This document shows positions 10,036-20,538 of a stretch of DNA of 64,000 nt, piece by piece. The notes beneath the pieces were generated by a model that saw only the letters and a program-made list of their open reading frames with translations, did not search any database and was not told where the DNA came from. The DNA comes from Bolinopsis microptera (taxonomy: Eukaryota; Ctenophora; Tentaculata; Lobata; Bolinopsidae). Each line of letters begins with the position of its first letter. The stretch's first letter is position 1. The stretch spans positions 15,819,445 to 15,883,444 of the forward strand of contig NC_087079.1 in assembly GCF_026151205.1 (NCBI RefSeq), read 5' to 3'. Both the position numbers and the translations under genes were made by a program.

Positions 10036-12060
10036 TTTAATGACGAAAACGCAATCCCCTCCTCGGGGAATTTTGTCAAGAATATCCAATGAACAGTATC
10101 CAAGGAAGCTGTGATTTGGCAAACCGTTCAGCATTTCCCATCATACGACTGCATGGAGCTCGCTCATTTGTCGCTACTACTCCTTTATAAACACTATTTC
10201 CCACATGCAATATGAATACTATTGCCATGAACTTGTAATTAATCCAACTTAACGTTCATTAGATTTAAGATGTGAGTTGTCCTATTAGGTAACCCGTGTT
10301 AAGTTATTAAAGGTTAATTTCCTTTAAGACTTCTCACAAATATGTCATCCCAAGTCTCACTTCTGGACTTGTTGCGGTAATTTTTGTAATCAGGACAACA
10401 ATTCTCCTTGATTTGTGAGCTTCCATTTGGTCCATATAGCTGTTAGTGCAGATACTTTGGGTTAAATTAGTTCAGACACCCTAACTCATAACTACAGCTA
10501 CAGTTGTGTTCATATTGATATAGTCAGTAACTGCAGAACAGAACACTGACTATATCAAAATGGAAATATAGTCTAAGTTCCAGTACTAATGAGAGTATTG
10601 GAACTGCAAGAGAGTGTTACTTGAGAGTGTTAGTAGCGTGTTGTACCGGTGACGAGAGTACTACAGTACTGTATCAGTGTGTGTCTTATAGATCCTGGGA
10701 TGTACTTTGTAACACACTTTGTTGGTCGTACAGCTGTCATGTGACTACAATACTGCTCTCTGATTGGCTAGTTGGTATCACGTGATTACTTTACAGATCT
10801 GTGATCGGTCAGTGGCTGTGATTGTAGTTTGGGGCTGATAACTCCTAGTGACACATTTTCAGTTGGTCGTTAACTACGTATTCGCACTACGTATTCGTAT
10901 TTAATATCCCAAAAGCTTTACAGCTTCACCTCCACTCGACTTCCTGACTTTTCATTTCCAATCTACCAGGTGCAAAGACTACAGATGAGTTACGTGATAT
11001 AAGATATTTCTTACTTTCTTACTTTCTTACTTGTAACTTTGTAACAATTTAATGGCGAAAATGACGAACGCGCAATCCCCTCCTCGGGGAATTTGTCAAG
11101 AATATCCATTATCCAATATGAACAGTATCCAAGGAAGCTGTGATTTGGCAAACCGTTCAGCATTTCCCATCATTCGACTGCATGGAGCTCGCTCATTTGT
11201 CGCTACTACTCCTTCATAAACACTATTTCCCAAATGCAATATGAATACTATTGCCATGAACTTGTAATTAATCCAACTTAACGTTCATTAGATTTAAGAT
11301 GTAAGTTGTCCTATTAGATAACCCATGTTAAGTTATTAAAGGTTAATTTCCTTTAAGACTTCTCACAAATATGTCATCCCAAGTCTCACCTCTGGACTTG
11401 TTGCGGTAATTTTTGTAATCAGGACAACAATTCTCCTTGATTTGTGAGCTTCCATTTGGTCCATATAGCTGTTAGTGCAGATACTTTGGGTTAAATTAGT
11501 TCAGACACCCTAACTCATAACTACAGCTACAGTTGTGTTCATATTGATATAGTCAGTAACTGCAGAACACTGACTATATCAAAATTGAAATATAGTCTAA
11601 GTTCCAGTACTAATGAGAGTATCGGAACTGCAAGAGAGTGTTACTTGAGAGTGTTAGTAGGGTCTTGTACCGGTGACGTGAGTACTACAGTACTGTATCA
11701 GTGTGTGTCTAGGTCCGGGGATGTACTTTGTAACACACTTTGTCGGTCGTACAGCTGTCATGTGACTTCAATACAGCTCTCTGATTGGCTAGTTGGTATC
11801 ACGTAATTACTTTACAGATCTGTGATCGGTCAGTGGCTGTGATTGTAGTTTGGGGCTGATAACTCCTAGTGACACATTTCCAGTTGGTCGTTAACTACGT
11901 ATTCGCACTACGTATTCGTATTTAATATCCCAAAAGCTTTACAGCTTCACCTCCACTCGACTTCCTGACTTTTCATTTCCAATCTACCAGGTGCAAAGAC
12001 TGCAGTTGAGTTATTACGTGATATAAGATATTTCTTACTTTCTTACTTGTAACTTTGTAC
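10036..12060. repeat. 1-kb tandem duplication within intron
   Basis: Two head-to-tail copies (about 10036-11040 and 11050-12060) are closely similar, with scattered substitutions. Each starts near CGCAATCCCCTCCTCGGGGA and ends near TTTCTTACTTGTAAC. The right arm has a single copy (about 51300-52340), so the duplication is private to the left arm. Each unit ends with an acceptor-like tract TTTCCAATCTACCAG followed by a very short open frame; I do not call it an exon. Confidence 0.85.
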
Positions 12061-12760
12061 GCTAAATTGTACACCAAGGTAATATTGCACACGTGACACA
12101 TACTCTTAACCCTACAAGATTGTAGTGTGGTTTGTACTGATCTTGCGTGTTACAACTGGTGTTAGCCCGTTAGTTTTATAGCTCGCTGTGTTTATATATA
12201 ATAGCTGTGTTTATATATAATATTATATAATCGTGTTTATAGAGTTGATAGAGTTTATAGCTCACTTTGTTTAGCCGTCATAGTGTTTGTAGCTGGCTGC
12301 TGTTCTGCTGAACTAGTCCCACACACACAATCTACGTGATGAAGAATGCAAGAGCTCAATATTCTAATAAGTTGTGCAGGTTTTAATTTTCATACGCTCA
12401 GCCGTACTATTGAGCTGTATGTGCACACAATTACTACGTCCAATCATCTTCCTGTCCAATCACGTGCCAGGTTCTTCGGTGCATGGTGGAAGTTCTCTAC
12501 TACGTTCCAACTCTCGATATCTTCCTTAATTGCTGTGTGTTACTCCGTTATCTTGCCTTGATAAGAACACAGTATAAGTAACCTGATTACGGATAGTCCG
12601 CTAGTAGGTAGCAGATAGTAGCTATACTGCCTGATATTACCTGCCGTTGACAACTTGTCATAGTACACTCGCCTAATAAATTGATATTCTGCCTACTCCG
12701 AGAAGTTGGTCATTTTCTTGATGCACCGTACACATATTGGTCATGTGACATGATGCCACG
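12061..12760. other. Intron or intergenic between modules
   Basis: AT-rich, with a TATATAA-rich patch at about 12190-12240. A short open frame starting MQELNILISCAG (12346) is nearly unchanged in both arms, but its donor would be in phase 1, unlike every supported module. No gene is called. Confidence 0.5.
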
Positions 12761-12765
12761 TGGTG

Positions 12766-12813
12766 TGACGTCATATCAAGTGATGCGACGTCACACGATT
12801 GATCATGACGTCA
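12766..12813. promoter_or_regulatory. CRE (TGACGTCA) triplet, 20-bp spacing, left arm
   Basis: TGACGTCA at 12766, CGACGTCA at 12786 and TGACGTCA at 12806, exactly 20 bp apart, with a CACGTG E-box at 12756. The right arm keeps three perfect TGACGTCA sites at 50550, 50570 and 50590 with the same spacing. It lies about 1.1 kb upstream of the MSTFGF exon. TGACGTCA is the known CREB/ATF site; regulatory function here is inference. Confidence 0.55.
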
Positions 12814-13903
12814 CATTTGTTATACTTTCTCATTCTAATCCATTTGAGGCGAACTCCTTGTATTTCAGTATTTGTTCCACCTACTGACTACTGAATGCCC
12901 AACTATGTTTCTCTTACCTGCTCCCCCACCTTTAGTACAGTGATCTCACTTTGTAAACATGACACATGTAACTCTTCTTTGAAGGTTATATTTTTGAATT
13001 TCATACCTTGAACCGCAACTGCTGCTATTAGTGGTGGTCCGTGAACTGTTGGTGAAAACCATCATTGATTAGGAACAGCTCTCTGATTGGTTTGTTTGTG
13101 TCACGTGAGAGGAGAGTATTTTTGTGGTAATTGTATTAACACCTATACTACTTGGGCAGTATTTGATGACGTCATCTTAGTTCTTACAGCAGGTCTCTGA
13201 TTGGTTGGTGTGTCTCAGGAAGACTGCTGATTGGATGGTGACAATGTTTGTTGCTACTTGCCACCACAAGCACTGTCAGGTCCAATCCGTCGCAAAATTA
13301 CATATTTAGTTTTGTCTGCCTTTGTCCGGTCCCCAACTTTCAAGCATACAATTTGAATTCTATGGTAATTGATTTGAATAACAAGCGATTTCCTGGATCT
13401 TTTAAATGTGTTAAGTAGTTCAAGCTTTTCTTTCATTGATTATGATGCGATGCAACATACTAACTTTTCGTTTTGTTGTGAGTGCTTGGTGCAACCACCG
13501 ATTTGGCTCCCGATAATGATATTAGTAATCCGTTATACTTTTGAACAAATTATGATGCTGATATTATGTTGAACATAATTGTCGAGTGATTGATTTGTTA
13601 TACGAAATGGATCATAAATGGATCATAAATGTCATTTAACTTTTTATATTTGAATAATTGACAATGGCAACCCCTCCATTTTGTGCTCCGTAGCGCCCCA
13701 AGAATGATGAATAAAGAACCAATATTTGATATTTTGACCAACATGAAACGATCGTTAATTGTAATTTTAAATTTTAAAAGGCATGGCAATCCCTACTATA
13801 CGGTTGATGAAAATATAGCGTCCGCTAACCGGCGCAATTCTTTTTTATTACACTTATGTAATTTTACAAACTTACTGACCAGACTGCTGGTATAGTTGTC
13901 AGG

Positions 13904-13969
13904 ATGTCTACTTTTGGGTTTTGGGACTTGTTCAACATTTCATCACTAACGGACCTGGTTAATATTCTG
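13904..13969 (+). CDS. Calmodulin-like gene, left arm: alternative first exon (MSTFGF)
   Basis: A 22-codon exon from ATG to a GTGAGT donor, ending in phase 0. The peptide reads MSTFGFWDLFNISSLTDLVN plus two residues: hydrophobic, aromatic and probably helical. The right-arm copy (49446-49381) differs by one base, CTA/TTA, a synonymous Leu change. The 5' flank is not open in a consistent frame and varies between arms, so ATG is the likely start. It lies downstream of the CRE triplet and upstream of the E-box array. No domain is recognised; linkage to the EF-hand core is inferred from phase and strand. Confidence 0.6.
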
Positions 13970-14428
13970 GTGAGTTCTCACGGAGTAATTATTGATCTAA
14001 TCATCTATAAGTATGTGTGGCATGCTCAAAATATGTCTCCCTGCTTCTAAATTTATCGTGCTTTTTATTAATATTTCTTTTAACTACGCGTTAAAAAAGT
14101 CGAGTTTGTGGTTGCGCTGTTAATTGAGCCCGGAACAGGACCTATAAAATATAATGAATACTAATTAATTAGTTATGAAGCTATCCGTGCTGTAGTTACG
14201 TGCGAAACGTCTAGTTCTATTATCAGTTTCTAACCTTTGCTCTGATGTTTTTACTGCATATAAGACCATGAATAACATTAGATTTAGCGTGTTATGGATA
14301 TGATTGTTATGTCCAGTAGAACAGTTTGTTCGCACTTTACGTCTGTTTAATAGTAAAACGAGTTTATCAAACATATTAAATCAAAATTACATTAGTTCAA
14401 CGATCTTTTCCATTAGTTCAGCGATCTT

Positions 14429-14870
14429 TCACGTGCACAAACCATGACTCACGTGCACAAACCATGACTCACGTGCACAAACCATGACTCACGTGCACAA
14501 ACCATGATTCACGTGCACAAACCATGACTCACGTGCACAAACCATGACTCACGTGCACAAACCATGACTCACGTGCACAAACCATGACTCACGTGCACAA
14601 ACCATGACTCACGTGCACAAACCATGACTCACGTGCACAAACCATGACTCACGTGCACAAACCATGACTCACGTGCACAAACCATGACTCACGTGCACAA
14701 ACCATGACTCACGTGCACAAACCATGACTCACCTGCACAAATCATGACTCACGTGCACAAACCATGACTCACGTGCACAAACCATGACTCACGTGCACAA
14801 ACCATGACTCACGTGCACAAACCATGACTCACGTGCACAAACTATGACTCACGCGCACAAACCATGACTC
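14429..14870. repeat. 20-bp E-box minisatellite, left arm
   Basis: About 22 copies of TCACGTGCACAAACCATGAC. Each unit contains the E-box CACGTG overlapping the palindrome GTGCAC. Units are nearly uniform. The right-arm array (48385-48926) has about 27 more variable copies. It sits between two candidate alternative first exons. Confidence 0.9.
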
Positions 14871-15249
14871 TTAGTTTGGAAGAGCATCATGCGACCTAGT
14901 ATTGAGGATTACTGCAGGTGACGTAGAATCAGGCATTTATTAGGTTTAGTCTACAAAAACCGACTAAAATTAACCCATATCAGCACTAACTTGTATTCTA
15001 TAGACCTGATAAACATTAAACATACTATATAACCTAGTATATAACCTAGTATTTACACCGACTCTTCATTGCTCTAATTTGCTGCTTCCATCGCTTGGTC
15101 TTGTTGAGCTCGTTTTCTCATATCTCCTGGACAGTGGACTGTGCTCTGGTATCTCCTGGATTATATTCTGGTATCTTCTTGAGTTGAGCTGGAATTTCGG
15201 TGGACGTTGCTCTGAAATTGTGGACGTTACTCTGACTTCCCTTTGAAGT

Positions 15250-15291
15250 ATGCCTGTGTTTGCAAGGGGTGTATTTCTCCGACGCGATAAG
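15250..15291 (+). CDS. Calmodulin-like gene, left arm: alternative first exon (MPVFAR)
   Basis: A 14-codon open stretch MPVFARGVFLRRDK ends at a GTTTGT donor in phase 0. It is identical in the right arm (48025-47984), while the immediately upstream sequence carries indels between arms. It is short, basic and hydrophobic, which could target a membrane. The donor is weaker than those of the other modules, so confidence is lower. It lies between the E-box array and the 20-bp GTTCAACACT array. Confidence 0.45.
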
Positions 15292-15830
15292 GTTTGTATT
15301 TTTAATTTGTAAGAATTTTTAATTTAAAACGTTTTACAACAACACATTTGAATTATCCTTATATCTTACTTTTTAAACTTTATGTTACTTTACTAACATA
15401 TTATCCCAAATTTCAAAACGGAGGTTTCGTTTTTTGGCATTTATCCAAGTAATATATTTAACAACAAATATATTTGCGATTTATTTTATTTTTCACCTAT
15501 TTGCCGTGGATGATGAAGATGGCACAAATGTTTGACCGTTTATCTCGAATATCTGAAAAATTGTGATGATAACCTTTTATTAGATATCGCGTACGCACAT
15601 ACATAATTTGCAAATTGTCTTCGAAAAGTAGACTCAACCTAACATACAGTAATAATATATCACTAATAACTTACGTCATAAGGTATCATTTATATTACCA
15701 TTAGTATTGATTATAAATAGCATGGATAATAAAATATGATGGGAAACAAATTTAAAAGACAGTCCAATAAATCTTGCTACAAGTAAGTTTAAACAATCAT
15801 TAATACGCAGTTAATCGTTTAATCTTCCTA

Positions 15831-16061
15831 ATGATAACCAGCATGGTATTTAAGACCAATTTATTGACTATAATTCCAGTGCGAGTGTGTAGTACTCTTA
15901 AAAGTCTATATACGTCTACAGGATATTGTTGTGCTGTGTTTCATAATCCAATCTTGAATACTCTCACAATATACGCATTACAATATGCGCTCACAAGAGG
16001 TCTAGTTGGGCTGAGTGCAGCTGTAGCCAATGCTTTGTCGACACGGTCGGTCCGGAATTAA
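15831..16061 (+). other. Conserved 76-codon open frame of unknown status
   Basis: Open from ATG at 15831 to a stop at 16061; begins MITSMVFKTNLLTIIPVRVC. The right arm (47438-47208) keeps the whole frame with two amino-acid differences (Ala/Thr, Arg/Trp), both nonsynonymous. It directly precedes the 20-bp array. No family is recognised. It could be a small membrane-type protein or simply conserved non-coding DNA. Confidence 0.25.
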
Positions 16062-16159
16062 GGGAGTCTAAATTGCAGTAATGAGTGGTAGTTACCAGAA
16101 TCACTCCCTCATACGCCTGATCTACGTCTGCAACAGTTCCCCGCCTTGATCAGTCTCCT

Positions 16160-17600
16160 GGTTCCGCAGTTCATCTTCTGGTTCCACATTCGATCTTATG
16201 GTTCAACACTCCGTCTCCTGGTTCAACACTCCATCTCCTGGTTCAACAATCCGTCTCCTGGTTCAACACTCCGTCTCCTGGTTCAACACTCCGTCTCCTG
16301 GTTCAACACTCCGTCTCCTGGTTCAACAATCCGTCTCCTGGTTCAACACTCCATCTCCTCGTTCAACATTCCGTCTTCTGGTTCAACAATCCGTCTTCTG
16401 GTTCAACATTCCATCTCCTGGTTCAACATTCCGTCTCCTGGTTCAACAATCCGTCTCCTGGTTCAACACTCCATCTCCTGGTTCAACATTCCGTCTCCTA
16501 GTTCAACACTCTGTCTTCTGGTTCAACACTCCGTCTCCTGGTTTAGCACTCCGTCTCCTGGTTCAACACTCCGTCTCCTGGCTCAGCATTCCGTCTCCTG
16601 GTTCAGCATTCCGTCTCCTGGTTCAACACTCCTTTCCCTGGTTCAACACTTCGTCTCCTGGTTCAATACTCTGTCTCCTGGTTCAACACTCCGTCTCCTG
16701 GTTTAGCACTCCGTCTCCTGGTTCAACACTCCATCTCCTGGTTCAACATTCCGTCTCCTCGTTCAACACTCCGTCTTCTGGTTCAACACTCCGTCTCCTG
16801 GTTCAACACTCCGTCTCCTGGTTCAGCATTCCGTCTCCTGGTTCAGCATTTCGTCTCCTGGTTCAACACTCCTTTCCCTGGTTCAACACTTCGTCTCCTG
16901 GTTCAACACTCTGTCTCCTGGTTCAACACTCCGTCTCCTGGTTTAGCACTCCGTCTCCTGGTTCAACACTCCATCTCCTGGTTCAACATTCCGTCTCCTC
17001 GTTCAACACTCCGTCTTCTGGTTCAACACTCCGTCTCCTCGTTCAACACTCCGTCTTCTGGTTCAACACTCCGTCTCCTGGTTCAACACTCCGTCTCCTG
17101 GTTCAGCATTCCGTCTCCTGGTTCAGCATTTCGTCTCCTGGTTCAACACTCCTTTCCCTGGTTCAACACTTCGTCTCCTGGTTCAACACTCTGTCTCCTG
17201 GTTCAACACTCCGTCTCCTGGTTTAGCACTCCGTCTCCTGGTTCAACACTCCATCTCCTGGTTCAACATTCCGTCTCCTCGTTCAACACTCCGTCTTCTG
17301 GTTCAACACTCCGTCTCCTGGTTCAACACTCCGTCTCCTGGTTCAGCATTCCGTCTCCTGGTTCAGCATTTCGTCTCCTGGTTCAACACTCCTTTCCCTG
17401 GTTCAACACTTCGTCTCCTGGTTCAACACTCTGTCTCCTGGTTCAACACTCCTTTCCCTGGTTCAACACTTCGTCTCCTGGTTCAACACTCTGTCTCCTG
17501 GTTCAACACTCCGTCTCCTGGTTCAACACTCCGTCTCCTGGTTCAACACTCCGTCTCCTGGTTCAACACTCCGTCTCCTGGTTCAACACTCCTTTTTCTG
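16160..17600. repeat. 20-bp GTTCAACACTCCGTCTCCTG minisatellite, left arm
   Basis: About 70 copies of a 20-bp unit with higher-order blocks. Because 20 is not a multiple of 3, the encoded period is 20 residues over 60 bp, and more than one frame stays open for hundreds of codons (SWFNTPSPGSTLRLLVQHSV-type repeats). The right-arm array (46505-47120) has only about 30 units, so neither frame nor length is conserved. I treat the long frames as a by-product of the repeat. Confidence 0.9.
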
Positions 17601-18119
17601 ATGCTGTACCCCATCTATCGGTTCTGCACTCTCGGAAGAAATGTTTTCATAATTCAGTCTTAGTTTACTGATGCCGATGCTGAGGAAATTAATTGGGTAA
17701 CAGTTCCCTAATTGGGACTAATTTGTCTAGTTATAAGAAGCTCGCTCTGGGGGCCGGGACGGAAGGGTCAATAAAAACTCTGCGGACTTACTATTAGTAA
17801 TATACACCAATCAGAGCCTCGTGTTTCCTTAGAGGAAATTTGAAGAGCTGCCTGCTAGCTTTACTACAATATATCTTTTCTCCAGCCCACCTTGGATCTC
17901 CCTGAAATACGTTCCCGTTGCACTATATATTAAACTTTGTTCTGCAGCTTCCTCTAATTCTAAACTCATGCTTTTAAACTGCTGTCTGGCCTAACCAGCT
18001 AACCTAATCTATTAGATAACCTTATTTTATGGTTATCCATAGTATTAATTATTGCGTTAACTGTACATAACGTCAGCACAGCGTAAACAGCGGATGAAGT
18101 CCGTGCTTAGTCAGCTGTC

Positions 18120-18400
18120 TCTTATAGTTATGATGTTCTTGGGTCGTGTCTCTTCTGGTGTTCTTGGTTTGTGTTTCATGCCTCCGTTTCAGCAGATGTC
18201 TCTTTCGGTGTTCTTGGTTTGTGTTTCATGCAGCTCCGTTTCAGCAAATGTTTCCTCTGATGTTCTTGATTTGATACCCGTGCCTCCGTTCAATAATCTC
18301 TTTTTTGTGGTTTGTGCCACATGCCTCTTCTGATGTTCTTTGGTTGTGCCACATGCCTCTTCTGATGTTCTTTGGTTGTGCCTCGTGCCTTCGTTTTTTT
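18120..18400. repeat. Imperfect tandem repeat (TGTTCTTGGTTTGTGTTTC)
   Basis: Several degenerate copies of a 40-60 bp unit containing GTTCTTGGTTTGTG. The counterpart is at about 45800-46000 in the right arm. A short open frame through it looks like a by-product. Confidence 0.7.
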
Positions 18401-18483
18401 AAGTACGCTATAACTTGACCTTACTTGTGAGTTCTGGGGAACCGGGAATGAACTTTTAATCGTCAATATTTTGCCACTCATCG

Positions 18484-20117
18484 TTTTAAATTAGCTGTTT
18501 GGATTGGGCGATATCTGTCCGACAGTGACATCTGTCCGACTCAGACAGATGTTATTCTGACAATAGTTTATGTCGGATCCTACAGTACGATTTTATTGAA
18601 ACTTTCCATAAAGTATGGTGGTTATAGGATGAATAATTTGTGTAAGTTTGAGCGAGTTTCTATGTGCCAAATTTGAGATATCACCTTAAACTAGGGTTGC
18701 CATTATCGGTACAATTCTTTTTATCGCGATAATCGATAATTTTTTCGTAATTATCGCGATAATATCGGTTATCGGCGATAAATTTGGCAAGATAATTGAA
18801 GTTATATTTGTCTGCACTCTGCATACTAATTATGCTCCTATGCTATGTAACCTTGTAATATCATCATTATATAGTAACAAAATGGCATGAAATTAAAAAA
18901 AAATCAACAATCAGCAAATCTAACGAATATTCATTCAAGTTACAACATAGTTTATTCAAAAAAGTCTGCTGGCGTGGTACGAAATATAATGACTTAATGA
19001 ACTGCGTATTTCTTAGATAGTCTCAGTTTCCTGCCTGTTAGTTGTGAATAGGTCAATCTCCCGAGCAAGGGTATCTATCCTTGGTACCGAGTTGTCTAAT
19101 GGCCTGTAAGTCCTGATAACCAGTCGTCGTTTGTCTCTTACTACTTGAACAACCGCTGGTGCAGAGACTTTAAGTTACTTCGTGATAATTCTAGAACGTT
19201 AACAGCGATACGAAGTTAAGGTTCTTTCTCTTAACATATCGTGTACGTAGACTATTATAAACTTCAAGAAAAGATCGAGAAAGTAGCGATTCTATCTTTC
19301 CAGCTATCAATAAACTGAAAGACTGAAGAATCACTTCTGCTTGAGCGAGATTTTTGTCTCTTTTACACAGAACTGATAATGTCTTTAACTAACTCAGTCT
19401 TTTCAGCATCCAGTTTTAGATTACCTAGCTCCAAGTCAAATAAAACGTCGTTCACTGCATTGCAGTTATCACTCCAACATACTGCACCTAGTGAGCTCCA
19501 ACGGTTTTTGCTGTCTTGTTGTAGTCTGAGTTCCTTTCTGTGCTTCAACAAACAACAATAACTACGTCTGAGCATAAAACCTTCAAGTTCAATCCACCTA
19601 CTTACTTAGTTGCGATAACGCAACCTTTAAATTTTCATTGCCACAAATTCATACACAATACACACTACACAGCACGTCAGCATACCATTACACTGTAAAT
19701 TATGCTAGCACTGGGGTTTTACTCTACAAACAAAGAAACAAATTAGAAAATCTGTGCCATTTTCCCCTAATAAAAGGTGGTTGATTATCGCGATAATCCT
19801 CGAAAATTATCGCGATAATCGATAACGATTTTTGGAGAATTATCGCCGATAATTATCGGCCGATAATATCGGCTGGCAACCCTACCTTAAACACAAAAAA
19901 TATCTCCAATTCGGTGGTTTGCAGTGGATTGGGCGATATCTGTCCGACAGTGACATCTGTCCGACTCAGACAGATGTTATTCTGACAATAGTTTATGTCG
20001 GATCCTACAGTACGATTTTATTGAAACTTTCCATAAAGTATGGTGGTTATAGGATGAATAATTTGTGTAAGTTTGAGCGAGTTTCTATGTGCCAACTTTG
20101 AGATATCACCTTAAACA
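18484..20117. repeat. Direct duplication flanking the hAT insertion
   Basis: About 200 bp beginning GATTGGGCGATATCTGTCCG occurs at 18504-18691 and again at 19926-20117. The right arm has one copy (about 45470-45660). The hAT element at 18692 sits within the duplicated stretch. Confidence 0.75.
18692..19884 (-). mobile_element. hAT transposon remnant, left arm only
   Basis: The termini are TAGGGTTGCCATTATCGG and its inverted counterpart CGGCTGGCAACCCTA, with a perfect 8-bp duplication CCTTAAAC on both sides (18684-18691, 19885-19892). The right arm has the uninterrupted site. On the minus strand (19575-19363) a remnant with KNRWSSLG and LDAEKTELVKDIISSV resembles the region around the conserved RW of hAT transposases. 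Subterminal ATTATCGCGATAAT palindromes lie at both ends. It is 1193 bp and dead. Confidence 0.85.
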
Positions 20118-20433
20118 CAAAAAATATCTCCAATTCGGTGGTTTGCAGTGGTTCCAAGGCATATATCTGGAGATATCACTTCAAACACAAGAAAATAGTG
20201 CTGTCAGACAGATGTGGCTGTCGGACAGATGTCGTGTTACCGCTGTTTGAGAATTGAATTAAGCTTAGTTACGGGTAAGATGAGGTTTGAGGCTGGTCAT
20301 GACTATGGTTAGGACGTAAAGGATACGAAGTAGATTGAATACGTCAGTATGTGATTTAAACGTGGGAACGGTAGAAACTGGTAACATAAAACAGTGGACC
20401 ATAACTTAACTTAGGTAGTCTGGTAGTTTGGAG

Positions 20434-20538
20434 ATGTCGATCCTGATAAAAGCATTTCTTCAACACTTGGACACCTACTACAAGGACGAACTCCTGGATC
20501 TCATCCCCAAATGGCTCAGGAAAAGTCTAGGATGCCCC
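20434..20538 (+). CDS. Calmodulin-like gene, left arm: alternative first exon (MSILIK)
   Basis: A 35-codon exon from ATG to a GTGAGT donor in phase 0. The peptide starts MSILIKAFLQHLDTYYKDEL and ends WLRKSLGCP: an amphipathic, helix-like leader with a Cys near the end that could be acylated (inference). The right-arm copy (45125-45021) differs at three positions, all synonymous in this frame, whereas the competing frame gains a stop there. That settles the frame. No domain is recognised. Confidence 0.7.

Noticed and set aside
10975-11010. Acceptor-like site and short frame VQRLQ as a terminal exon
   Set aside because: Good polypyrimidine tract, but the three available copies differ by nonsynonymous changes and an indel; no donor.
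13683-13895. 70-codon open frame starting MLRSAPRMMN
   Set aside because: The right-arm copy has many nonsynonymous changes and a codon indel, unlike the supported exons.
14429-14870. CRISPR array (regular 20-bp units)
   Set aside because: No spacers: units are head-to-tail with no unique sequence between them, and the context is an animal intron.
16146-17226. Two long open frames (186 and 342 codons) in the GTTCAACACT array
   Set aside because: Both arise from a 20-bp repeat that lacks stops in several frames; the right arm has less than half the units and a different frame length.
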